DNA of 64,000 nt, from the NCBI GenBank assembly GCA_030141605.1, contig JAQGDQ010000213.1, forward strand, positions 124,001 through 188,000, written 5' to 3'. Origin of the DNA: Tubiluchus corallicola (Eukaryota > Priapulida > Priapulimorpha > Priapulimorphida > Tubiluchidae). The translations under genes were made by a program, and so were the position numbers. Of this stretch, positions 1 to 11,110 are shown piece by piece (the first letter of the stretch is position 1; every line of letters starts with the position of its first letter). The notes beneath the pieces were generated by a model. The model saw only the letters and a program-made list of their open reading frames with translations. It was not told where the DNA came from and ran no database searches.

Positions 1-1685
1 AACTGAAGAATTTGTCGATTCGCCGAAAAATGCCTTGGTCGCTTCATTGAATTAAATTCTATGAATTTTGAAGATTTGAATTTTGCGTATGTAGCAAATG
101 ATGCTTGTTAAATTTGCACATAAGTTATGAACTACTATTTGATATCTGTCTTCATAGGCTGTGATATTTGTACGACAGTCAAAGCTATTTTTGCCCATTA
201 CCTCAATTATTGCTTTCCGCTGCAACACCTTAGAGATTAGACCAATTGGTAACAGGGACTGTAGTACGAAATGCTTGGCAATCCGTGAAGTAGGTACCTA
301 TCTTTGTTCAGAAGCTGGAATTCTTGTTTCACCACCAAAATACCTAACCCCGGAGTAAGATATCGTAACATAATCGAAAACTCTAGAATAATTGAACACT
401 ATAACCCACCTGAAAATTAATAATTGCCAGTCTATTTTTATGAAACATTCGAGTAATTCATATCTTGCTTTAACAACGACAAAATCTGCTGTACATTGTG
501 ACGCCATGTCTATAGGTTACGTACTCTGAGTCTCAATGTCATGAAAACCAGGCACGACCGCCCTATAGACGAGGTGTAACACGTGGTTCTGGGGTTCTAT
601 AGAGTTAGATAATTTACTATTAGAATCCTGGAGTCGGGCTAAGGCTTTGTTGTTTCATACGGGGGCACGCGGAACCCGAGCCTAGGAGTCTTAATGAGCC
701 AGTAATATTCGATGGTAGATAGAATACCAAACCAACTATTAAGCTGTATATAACAAAATTAATTGATAACCAGGAGAAAAGAAATAGTTAACTATAACAA
801 TCAATCACAGTACAGCAAATGTATTCTCTAGTCTAATAATAGAGAAGGGAGGTGTTAGTGGGGGTAGCACGTGCAAATGATGACGCACTCTCGATGACGG
901 CAATCCAACGATGACCATATACAAACGGAATTATGCTAGCTAGCAAACGCTGAGCAAAAGTGCAAAAGTCTTGGCTTACCAGACACGTTGTGTGAAACGG
1001 CAGCTGCTAACCTGTGGGGTAACATCCATGGATTTACCAACTATGGTTTGCTCCACCAACAATGGACTGTCCACCATAAACTTTAGCGTGACTTCAGGTT
1101 TGAACGAATCGTGACGGTAACGGTAACCACCTCATCAAACCAAGACAACGTACTCGACAAAGACCCGTCAGCACTGTAAACAATGGCTGTTGACTGAAGA
1201 AATAGCGACGTCTACTGCACTATAACATCGACGATGATAATCGACATTTCTGACCGTCTTTTCACAGACATGCGAAGATCAGACGATGGTCATTTTACGT
1301 GACCTAGACCTTTCAATAACGGCCGACTGACTGCCAGGTTGCACGTCTCGGGCTATAGCTGTAAAGTATGTATCATGTACACTTCACACCTGTACGGGTT
1401 TCACACATTTGAAATAAGCCGCGAGTATCGCAGGTATTGCAGAACACAACCACAAGACGAGGGGGGTGTTAGTAGGACTCCTACACTACTACACTAATTA
1501 CGCTAACAATACAGTACTACTATAGTGACTACTATAATGTAAGCAAATTACACTAGCAAGTGCTACAGCTATCACTATAAGGAACTTGACTGTGAAATGA
1601 AAAGGTGACAAACAAGTAAACAAAAATATCGTAAATAATAGATGGTTTATCACATACATGAAAGAATCAGCCTCTAAGAATCAAT
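1..1685. other. Intergenic stretch, no supported gene
   Basis: I find no exon set here. A 65-codon open frame at 161-358 contains several Cys but has no recognisable domain and no good donor at its end. The 530-1500 part is less AT-rich than its surroundings, without recognisable repeats or RNA genes. Confidence 0.4.
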
Positions 1686-1829
1686 ATGTTTATTGAGCAT
1701 AGACGATCGTTTCAACTTTTACAGTCCTTTTCAGTATGTATCATTGTACTAATTATTCCTTTTTTGGCTTGATTTATAGTGTTGAATGACTGTAATAGCA
1801 GAAACGATCGCCTACGCTCAATAAACATT
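1686..1829. repeat. Inverted repeat, 28-bp arms with ~88-bp loop
   Basis: The arm at 1686-1713 (starting ATGTTTATTGAGC) is repeated in inverse orientation at 1802-1829 with two mismatches; both carry the CGATCG core. The loop shows no coding potential. It looks like a short foldback/MITE remnant downstream of the vWA gene. No target-site duplication was recognised. Confidence 0.6.
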
Positions 1830-1947
1830 TTGACTAAAATTGTTTTCGGTAAAAGAGCACTTTAGTTTTCTTAATAATTGGTGGATCGGTTTCATGGAGT
1901 AACTGATGACAATTTAGGCAGAAATCAACACTTTCAACCGAAAGAAG

Positions 1948-1953
1948 TTTATT
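1948..1953 (-). promoter_or_regulatory. Candidate polyadenylation signal of the vWA gene
   Basis: On the minus strand this reads AATAAA, about 120 nt after the vWA stop codon at 2074-2076. Position and sequence fit a standard metazoan poly(A) signal; no transcript evidence is available. Confidence 0.4.
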
Positions 1954-2073
1954 GAACATGGTTTGTTAACCTCTTGGTAAACAAAATGCTGATCAAATAA
2001 CATCAAAAAGTTGGTAATCACAACATTTTAACCTATTGATTATTGACTGCTGCAGAATTCTGAGTAGGCGTAT

Positions 2074-5000
2074 TTAAAATGCAAATGCTCCTGTGCTGTA
2101 GAGAAGATCGTAACCAGCTTCTGTACTGATGCAAATGTCACCATACTCATCAACGAAGTTGAAACTGAATTCATCTGAAGCCATACATTCGACTTCAGTT
2201 GGACGAATCCTTTTTCCAATTCCCGTAACAAAAACTGCAACATCTAAAGTGGTAAAAATACTTTTGTTAAAATATGCATGACAGTCGATGTTGGCATTTA
2301 TCCATTAGCCCGCAATTCTGGCTTGCCATCTGCGACCTTTAATGGACCATTTATGTCCTTTAAACTCTAACAATGCAACTGTTCGTCTCAACTTTCATAT
2401 AACTTATATTATATACAAGATATACTTTGTTCATTCTTATCAAATGCTTGTTTTATGCCACACCTTCAGCTTATCTTAAACCCTCAAAATAAACTTTCAC
2501 GCGAAGTTTAAGTTAGTTGCATCTGGGGTTTTTACGTGATATATTATACAACGTATAATTTACAAATTTCATATCGCTTCTAGAAATGGTTCAAGTTTAG
2601 ACCTAAATGTGTCATAATATGAGGCTCTCGGTAAGACAATTGACAAGTGGCATCTTCAACCATTTATAGAGATTTTGGCTTTGCCGCAGATAAAAATTGA
2701 AACAATTAATTGGCTACATTAATGATACTGCAAAATGTACGAAATGTTTCTTTTCAAATACTATCGTAATGTACTATAGATAGATCATACATTTTTAAAC
2801 AGATTACATAGCTCCCTATTCCACATTCCCACTCAAGTATAGGTACAGAATATGCATTTAATAAATACGTCATTTTTATTATCAAAAGGCACATTTTACA
2901 TTCGGTTAAATTTCGGAGAAGCTAAACTGACTCTTGTAATGTGATCCACCTTTATTTGATCTACCGTTAACAATAGTGATTAAAGACGGAAATTGATTTT
3001 GGAAGTGATAATAAGGACCTTTCTTCTACATGACCTTACCATCTTTGTGAAGCCTTTCAGCAGCAGGACAGGCACTTCCGCCGCAATTTGCTTTGCCGTC
3101 AGTCACAAGGACAGTTAATCTTATTCTGTATTTTCCTCTTCTGGATCTGTTTCTGCGTCGACGAAATATTGTTCTTGCTTTGTCAAAAGCTTTGTTGGAG
3201 CACGTCTTTCTGCCACCTATGGATTCAATTGAATGTTAGTTGAAGATGTTCAGAAACTACATTTGATCTTTGCCTAATGTAATTTTTCAAAACAGAAAAA
3301 TTCGCAGCTGTATCGACAGTTTACAAGGCTTATGGAGACTTTACATTGTGATCTGTTAGAATGTTTGAACTTAACGCCTTCATCAACGATCACATCTATC
3401 CTAGCCCTAATTTATCCCATTCAATTTAATAAATGCTACATAACAAAGTTATCCAAGAATAACAATTCGTTTTGCCACAAACTGAACACATTTTGTACAT
3501 TGTACGCCACAAAAGTCATGCCCACACTAATCGTGACCACTAACTTAAAACTGAAACACACACAACCAAACAGAGCAGAACTGAATGACAAAAAGACACA
3601 ATATTAGCATGCTTGGTAATAAGAACGCGACATCTTGCTAGGTTTGTACAGAGATGCTAATTTTTTAATAATATGCATAGTTTTTCTTTTTTTTATAAGC
3701 AACTGCAGCTTGTCTCCATTTATACCTGCATACTTCATGTCGTCAATATGATCAATGATATCTTCTGTGTTACTGTATTTGTCAAAATCGAATTCTTCTC
3801 TAGTACCGCTTGCATAACGGATTAGTGCCACTCGAGAGTCGTACTCGGGGTTATCCATGACAATTCGAACCCAGTTCTAGTAAGAATGGCATTTAATGAA
3901 AAAATTGTACAAGTAAGAAACAAGGAAAAACAAGATGTTTGTTATAACCATAAATAAAAGCAATTTAAAGAGCAGCGCCATTCCAGTTACAAGTTAAGGT
4001 GCACTGCTTAAAAGAACACCAAACCAAAGTGTTGTAACAGGCATAGATATTAATTAGTTACTCAACATAACATTCTTCCCTCCTAAGAATTTGGGAACAT
4101 TTAAAGCTACAATATCAATTATAAGTGTTATCAAATTGAACCAGACAAACAGTTCAAAGTTAACAGTATTAACTCGGAAACTAAACAAAATTTAGTACAG
4201 TTAGTTTAAGATACTTATATAAAAGGGATTTGATAAGCAGTATACTGATTCACTGAATGTAATGTCCAATGCATATGAATTCTAAAATTAGCATGAGTTT
4301 GATAAAGTTACATCCAATTCAGTTCACTACAATTAATCACAATAGCGTGCTGGCATTTTCCCTTTGTTTGCTCTAGAAGACCTCCTTACAGATTCTACTT
4401 CTTCACTGTCATGTGCAATTTCTGTAATCTCTTCCTTCCCACTAGTGAAAACTCCATCCATCTTTGTATTAAGTGTATCCTGATTTGAGACTGTTTCTGT
4501 GTGTACAACGTTATGGGAATTCACAGGTTCCATGACCAGTTTTCTTTGAGGTTCTTCATTCTCTCCATCTATCACTGCTCTGCCACTTTCATCAACCTTT
4601 CCGCATGGTGCTAAGTCTTTAATAGATACAGTGCTTTCCCGGCCATCACGATATCGTATATGTGCATATTGGGGATTTGCTTCAATTAAATCTACCATAT
4701 CCACTAGAGGATCAGACTTGCAGGTTCTAACAAATCGTCTTAACAGTACCGGTCCAGGGGAAGTGAGCCAGCTGGGCACAGAACCTCCACTAGCTGAACT
4801 GCGAGCAAAATTAAAAAACAATTCATGTGGGGTGGCATTAGTGGACGTACACAGTAATGACCGAATCGCATGTAATGCTTCTGGTAAAACTATCTCCCAA
4901 GCTTTGATGTCTAAATTCTTGGATTCCAGTGCTAACTGTATCGACTTCCATATTTTCCATTGTATTTTTCACATTGCCCATTACCACGTGGATTATATGG

Positions 5001-8000
5001 AGTTGTTCGGCTAGTTGCAATTCCCCTGGAGTGCAGAAATTCTCGAACTTCTGCTGACAGAAAACTAGCACCTCGATCCGAATGTATGTAAGCTGCACAT
5101 CCATAAAGTGAAAAAATTTGACTAAGGCCCTGTATCACAGTCTGAGCAGATAAATCTGCACACGGTATGGCAAATGGAAATCGGCTATACTCATCCACTA
5201 CAGTTAGAAAATACTTGTTTGAGGTGCTACTGGGCAAAGGACCTTTAAAGTCAATGTTCAACCTTTCCATTGGTCGCACAGCTTTAATAAGAGTTGCTCG
5301 TTCAGGCTTCATGAATCTAGGTTTCAATTTACAGCATGCTGGACACTGAAAAGTGATTTTACGAATTTCATCCAAAGTATATGGTAAGTTTTTGGTTCTC
5401 ACAAAATGGTACAGCCTAGTAGCTCCTGGGTGACATAAAGCCTCATGCAAAGTTTTTAAGTAATTCAAATCTGAAAATGTAGTTGCGCATCTGGAAAGTG
5501 CATCTGGGGCTTCATTATTTTTGCCCGGTCTGTATCTAATATCATAGCTAAATCCTGTTAACTGTACCCTCCATCTCTGAATTTTATCATTCTTTACTTT
5601 ACTTTTTTGCTTTTGATCAAACATGAATGATACTGACCTTTGATCTGTCACTAAGGTGAAGTGTCGCCCCATTAGAAGATGTCGCCATCGCTCCAACGAT
5701 TCTACTATAGCATAAGCTTCTTTCTCCACAGAAGCATGGTTTCGTTCTGAACGATTTAGTGTCCTAGAATAAAAGGCCACTGGCCTTCCAGCTTGATTTA
5801 ATGTAGCAGCAATTGCCGTTTCAGATGCATCTGTTTCCACCACAAAAGGTATGTCGTCCTCTATATCTTTAATAGCTGCAGACTCAATATCAGCTTTCAG
5901 TTGAAAAAAAGCATGTTTTGCTTCACTGCTTAAAGGAAATTTATTAGCTTCATTCAGAGGCCTTATCTTTGCTGAAAAATTTGAGATCCATTGCGAATAG
6001 TATGCAAATAATCCTAATACACGTTTAAGCGACTTCTGACTGTTTGGCTCTGGCATATCCTGTAATGTTTTCAATCTATCAGGATCTGGTTTGATGCTCC
6101 CTTTGCTAATCTGATACCCCAGCATTTTAACTGTTTCCGTAGAATAGACACACTTTTTCTCGTTAAGTGTTAAGTTTGCTCTTTTTGCAGCCTCTAATAA
6201 TTTCTGCAAATTTTCATCATGTTCTTGCTGAGTCATGCCACCTAGTGTAATGTTGTCCAGATATGCATACGTATCTTTCAAACCAAAGTCCTGAATAAAC
6301 TCATCCATTTTCCTCTGAAAACAGGAAACTCCATTGGTGATTCCAAAAAGCAGGCATGTAAATTGATATAATTGCCCATTAGCTTCAAATGCCGTATATT
6401 TTCTATCTTGTTCTCTCAGCGGTATATGATGATATGCTGATTCCAGATCTACAGTACTATAAAAACGGTATTTAGCCATTGTATTTGCTAAATCACTCAT
6501 TCGTTTAGCCGGATAAGCATCAAGTTCTGTAAATCTATTTATTGTTTGAGAATAGTCTATCACTAGTCTTCTGCGGTGATTTTCATTAGTAGTGACCAGT
6601 ACCTGGGCCATCCAATTAGATTTCTCAATTCTACCGTCTTTTAGCAGTTTTTCCACCTCTAGCTCAATGAATTTCGTTTTCTCGATGTCGTACCTTCGCG
6701 ATTTAGTTGCCACTGGTTTAATGCCATCTGTTAGATTCTGAAAAGGCTCAGCCGGAGATAATTTCGCTCTCATTAATCCACAAACTTTTAGCGGTTCCTT
6801 CCCTCCCCCAAAATGAAGAGTAACTTTCTCGTGCTGAGACATGAAATCATGTCCTAAAATTACGTCAGCACACAGATTTCGTAGAACAAGCAATTTAACA
6901 GCATAATTTCTGTTTTGAAGAATCATATCTACATTACATACCGATTTCACTTCAAAACTCGATGTGGCAACTGCCATTCCAACTTTGTCATTTGTTTGAT
7001 CACATGGAATGCCCAATTGTTCTACAATTTCAGCATTGATGTATGAATCTGAACTGCCGCTGTCTATCAGTGCCTTCAATTCTGTTTGCTGAATAGTAAT
7101 TTTTACTGTCGCTTTAGTTAAACTGTTAGGAGTTCCAATCTCTTGATGTGCAGTTGCTAAAGTTAACCAGTTCGATTGATAATTATCACTTTTGTTCTTT
7201 CTCACAAGTGATGCAGTTGTCTTTTCAGTACATTTTCTTGAAAAATGTCCCCATTTGTTGCACTTAAAGCACTGTTCATTTTTCGCGGGACACTTATTTT
7301 TGATGTGGCTATATCCGCAAGACTCACACACAGTCTTAGAATTTGGATTAGCCCTAGCACCGTAATGTTTTTTCTTTATGCTAGCAAGAGAACAATCTCC
7401 GTGGTCATCTTCTTTACTTGCCGTAAAAGCCGCTATACCACCAATGTCTGACATTGCATTTCCGATATAATTTGATGAATGGGCCATAGCCATTTCTGTA
7501 GATTTGGCAGTTTTTAACACTTTGTCCAAATCCAGCTCTTCACAGTCTACTAGTATCTTCTGCCTAATCTCATTTGAAGCCAATCCAGATATGAAGGCAG
7601 ACAGGATGGCTTCGTTTTTGTACTGCTCTGCACTAACCGCATCAAACGAACACTCCTTAGCTAATTCTCTCAGAGTCTGCACGAATTTATCAATAGAATC
7701 ACTTGACTTCTGCTTACAAGTCATCAATGCATGCCTAGCATAATGAATATTCTTTGGCTTTAAATAAACTTTTTTTAACGTGTCAACAGCGTCCTTGTAA
7801 CTCTTGCATTCCGAAAATACTTTAAAAACTGAAGCAGATACATAGTTCGTTAACAGTTCAAATTTCCTTCTATCTACTTCTTCCGCCACGGCTGCTACTT
7901 CATCCTCTTCTGCTTGTTTAGCCACTGCCCTTCCTTGAAAATTTTCGAATGTTTTCAACCAGTGCTGAAATTCTTCGTCAGCTGAGCTAGAATTCGGGTC

Positions 8001-11000
8001 CACACTTAGCCTCTCAGGTCGAAGATATTTGTCCATCTTTTGTTTTAAATTGGAATAAATTGTTATAACCATAAATAAAAGAGAAAATGATTGGAATTAT
8101 GGCTGTATTCCAATTTAAAGAGCAGCGCCATTCCAGTTACAAGTTAAGGTGCACTGCTTAAAAGAACACCAAACCAAAGTGTTGTAACAGGCATAGATAT
8201 TAATTAGTTACTCAACANCAATGTTTAAAATTACAGGTGTAGTTTATCTCCTGGTGAAAGATGGAAAAGTAGAGAAAAGATTACATATTTGCTAATATAT
8301 TATTAACACATAAAAATTATTATTAACGCTTCTATCGTTTATCACATTGTCTGCTTGACATCACGCTAGTTACTGATTTTATAAAAATTTTCCATTTGAA
8401 ATTGACGCGAGAACTTAAAAAACAGTATCCCGAGAGCATTAATGAGAGCAATCCCTAAAATGATTCTCTGAACATTAACCCACAAGGCTTTCACATGCAC
8501 TAGCTGAGCAATTTAAATCAAGACTAAAATACGAAAAACAGAACAGCTAAATAACATTTATGTTATAATTATTATAGAGCAAAGCAATGAAAATGTCAAT
8601 CTATTCGCTCTTCGCTAGAAACTAGACAAAGTTTCTTTTATCCTGTCATGCAAAATGCCTGGTATCCGCACATTTTATATTTTTTAGAATTCATTTATTT
8701 TTTTTTAGTTTCCATTAATTAGCAACATTTTTCTACGCCTGCTTAACAATGGCTGTTTTGCCCAATAACTCATTTCAATGCCCTTTGTTGTTTAACTTCG
8801 CATGCACTGTTTTATCAAAGGGACATTAAAGTTAAGGATTTCAAAGTCGGTACCACTGTTATCGCTGAAGTAAGTCAGCTTGCATCGGAGGTCTTTGTAA
8901 ATGTAAAGCAAATCCCACTCTATTATAAGAACTGAAATGATGTTTCCTTACCTTTAGAGCACATTTCGCTTCGTTATAGTTCCTTCTCATACTTATACTT
9001 TCATCTATCATAAGTATCGCATCAACTTTTTTGGTACCGGGAAACTCTGCATAGGAGCTTCTAACGAAGTTTCTTATTTTTTGTGCATCAATTTTTGTAT
9101 CTATTTGCAAAAAGATAACTATTATTTATAGGGGGAAAATAATAAGTAACCGTGACCTAGAACAAATTGCAATAGAATTTTTGTCTTCAGATTCTGTTAG
9201 AATGTGGTCTCAAGTACCTACAACAAAAAATTGACCAAAATATTTTTGATACTTTTGAGATATATGCATAAATCCAAGATGGCACATGCTAACGCCAAAA
9301 CTCAGTTATATCTGCTAAATAGGTGAAAAATTGTATTGTTGACTGATACGAAACTGCACCCAAGAACTCCAAAAATTTCGTCGTTTTCATCTACGATGTC
9401 ATCATAATATCGCAATACTATTATGAGGCAGTTAAGAACAACACTATTTCAATGTTGTTAAAAATGGGTCACTGGAATTGTTCTTCTTTCATTATCACTG
9501 CTTGTAATAGCATTTAAAATCAGTTAAACATTGTTCTAGCATGTCGTTGATGTCCATTTACATCATTTCCTTGGTATGTATATGGTGCCTATAGGTGTCA
9601 AAAGTCGATTGCTTAGTAGAAAATTATGTGGCAACAACTGTTAGGAAAATGCACCATGTAAAACCAAAAATGTTGTCATTTTCCAACTATAACGTCACAA
9701 CGCCATTGTCAAGTCATTAGGCCATCACTGTTACTTATTTTTACATTAATTTTGAATGCTTGCCCCTTAAGTGGAAGTGGCGACGAGCGCATGGAAAGAA
9801 GGTCTGCCATTAGCTAGGTTCGTTATTTCGGCAATATGTTACACCAATGCCAATTGTTTGACCCAAGTGAGACGTGGGCAGGGGTGGGGGTGAAACCAAT
9901 TGATTGGTGCAGGGCAGAAGTCAGTGGAAAGGACTTGACTGGTTGGAACAGTCTCGTCCAGGCATGCCACATATGATGGAGGAGACTAAGACAGCGTCAC
10001 TTCAAAAATGTGATCACTGGTATTGTTTTACTCGCTCTCGTGTATAGTTATTTGTTGGTGGCAAAGTGAAACTAGCGGATGCAAATCTTTCCAATGAAGC
10101 CGCTGTCCCATAGGTTGCATCCGGTAGTTTCACTTTGACACCAATGAATAATTATATGTGAAACAAGTAAGTGACTTCCAGTGACCAGCATTATCAAGTG
10201 ATGCTGTCTTAATAGAATTTTTTCACTTAGGCTTGATGATTTACGAGATATAACTGATTTTTGGCCCTACCAGGCGCCATGTTGGATTTATGCATATATC
10301 ACAAAAGTATCGAAACCGATTTTGGCCGATTTTTTATTGTGGGTACTTGTGACCATGTTCTGACAGAATCTGAATAGAAAAATTCTATTGCAATTTGTTC
10401 TAGGTATCCATTTACTAGAAGCTCTATATTCGCCTATAATAACACTTTTCATATACATTCCTTATATTCTCGTGATGATTTAATAATCACCATTTTCTAC
10501 TTGAAGAAAGTTCAAGAACGCACTGACTTGTTACTTGGGTGAGCGGCTTGCCAACTCTATTTTTAAAACTGCATGTGCACATGCAAAATGATTAAATTTT
10601 GCAAGAAACTTCAAAGCTAGAATAGGGATGAGGTAACCACTGTTAACTGAGCAAGCTTCATCTGCTAGGGACTTCTAATCTTCGCGTGAAAAACATAATA
10701 ATCGAGCCTGTCTAATTGCGAGTCTAATTATTTTTATAGACATATTGGTTAATTAAATAAAATAAAACATATCGTACTACACAGATATTTCCATATTTGA
10801 GAAAGGAAGTTTTAAGGAAAATTTAATTTGTAGCCACCAATTTAAATTTTGACAGTGTCACTAATTGTGTGAGATATTAACCAGAAGGATTTAACAAATT
10901 ACTACTAGCACTTTGCAGCGCATTTTCATCTTGGAGTGTCGTTAGCCGTTTACTTTTACAGATCATCCAGTTTGGGGCAAAAATTACAGAAATGTAACAT

Positions 11001-11086
11001 ATTAAGGAATAAAAGATTACTATAGCGAAGATAAATGTAGAAGCATCTAACGATAATATAACTACAAGCTTCAATCCAAACTGCAT
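2074..11086 (-). CDS. von Willebrand factor A-domain protein (five exons, minus strand)
   Basis: Exons in transcript order: 10882-11086 (tentative), 8952-9100, 3726-3876, 3040-3216, 2074-2243. All junctions are GT/AG and phases join without a break to give 283 aa. The protein is almost only a vWA fold, which binds ligands or metal in adhesion and matrix proteins. The MIDAS motif DxSxS is DESIS at residues 101-105, a Thr lies in the GGRKT loop near 173, and the third Asp is in VTDG near 208. The last strand (VAVFVTGIGK) is in the final exon. A basic cluster (RRRRNRSRR, ~187-195) is inserted before the fourth strand. Exon 1 supplies a hydrophobic N terminus that could be a signal peptide or anchor; it rests on phase fit alone. 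The four downstream exons are solid. A Ty3 element occupies intron 2 and a foldback element intron 1. Ligand and partner are unknown. Confidence 0.8.
3940..4072 (-). repeat. 3' LTR of the Ty3/Gypsy element
   Basis: About 133 bp, matching the 5' LTR base for base except that it lacks the 29-nt hairpin-bearing segment. The polypurine tract lies directly next to it at about 4073-4086. Confidence 0.88.
4333..8036 (-). pseudogene. gag-pol polyprotein of the Ty3/Gypsy element, one frameshift
   Basis: The main frame runs 8036-4932 (about 1034 codons from the Met after the primer-site region; it stays open 12 codons further upstream into the LTR). Visible in order: gag-like N terminus; two zinc knuckles near residues 235-268, the second a canonical CX2CX4HX4C; an aspartic protease DSG near 323; RT with YLDN near 591 where most families have YxDD; RNase H with a DAS motif near 734; integrase HHCC from about 865 and catalytic Asp, Asp, Glu near 927, 985 and 1022. 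Soon after the integrase Glu a one-base deletion in a GGAAAAT run (about 4950-4965) causes a stop at 4932. The integrase C-terminal region continues in another frame to 4333. The copy is therefore probably not autonomous, unless this is a sequencing error. Confidence 0.88.
8061..8220 (-). repeat. 5' LTR of the Ty3/Gypsy element
   Basis: About 160 bp. It differs from the 3' LTR by 29 extra nucleotides (8082-8110) that include a TTGGAAT/ATTCCAA hairpin, and by an unresolved base (N) at 8218 next to a 2-nt length difference. It contains a 14-nt block (8106-8119) complementary to the sequence just inside the element (8044-8057). Confidence 0.88.
9155..10405. mobile_element. Foldback element with ~190-bp terminal inverted repeats
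   Basis: The left arm (about 9155-9345) reappears reversed and complemented at about 10207-10405, starting from ACCTAGAACAAATTGCAATA at the outer end. A second hairpin is nested inside (about 10015-10095 against 10113-10195), built around CAAAGTGAAACTA. No transposase frame is present, so it is non-autonomous and its superfamily is not assignable. It lies in intron 1 of the vWA gene. Confidence 0.75.
10882..11086 (-). CDS. Tentative first coding exon of the vWA gene
   Basis: Starts with ATG at 11084-11086, encodes a hydrophobic N terminus (MQFGLKLVVILSL...) and ends at a G|GTTAAT donor. Its one leftover base completes the split codon at the start of the 8952-9100 exon. The hydrophobic stretch is rather long for a cleaved signal peptide, so an anchor or a wrong exon choice remains possible. 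Confidence 0.4.
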
Positions 11087-11110
11087 TTTCTGTTACTTAT
11101 TTTCATTCAA

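Larger units (their letters stand above)
3940..8220 (-). mobile_element. Ty3/Gypsy LTR retrotransposon, nearly intact, inside vWA intron 2
   Basis: Terminal repeats at 3940-4072 and 8061-8220 begin TGTTAT and end ATAACA or its equivalent, flanked by a perfect 5-bp target duplication ATGTT (3935-3939 and 8221-8225). Between them lie a gag-pol frame in the order gag, CCHC, protease, RT, RNase H, integrase. This order defines Ty3/Gypsy. A polypurine tract (GGAGGGAAGAA on the minus strand) abuts the 3' LTR. Apart from one 29-nt indel and the ambiguous end at 8218, the LTRs look identical, so the insertion is recent. It lies in sense orientation to the host gene. Confidence 0.93.

Noticed and set aside
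4838-5104. 88-codon minus-strand frame beside the integrase
   Set aside because: Shadow frame overlapping the integrase core; not a separate gene.
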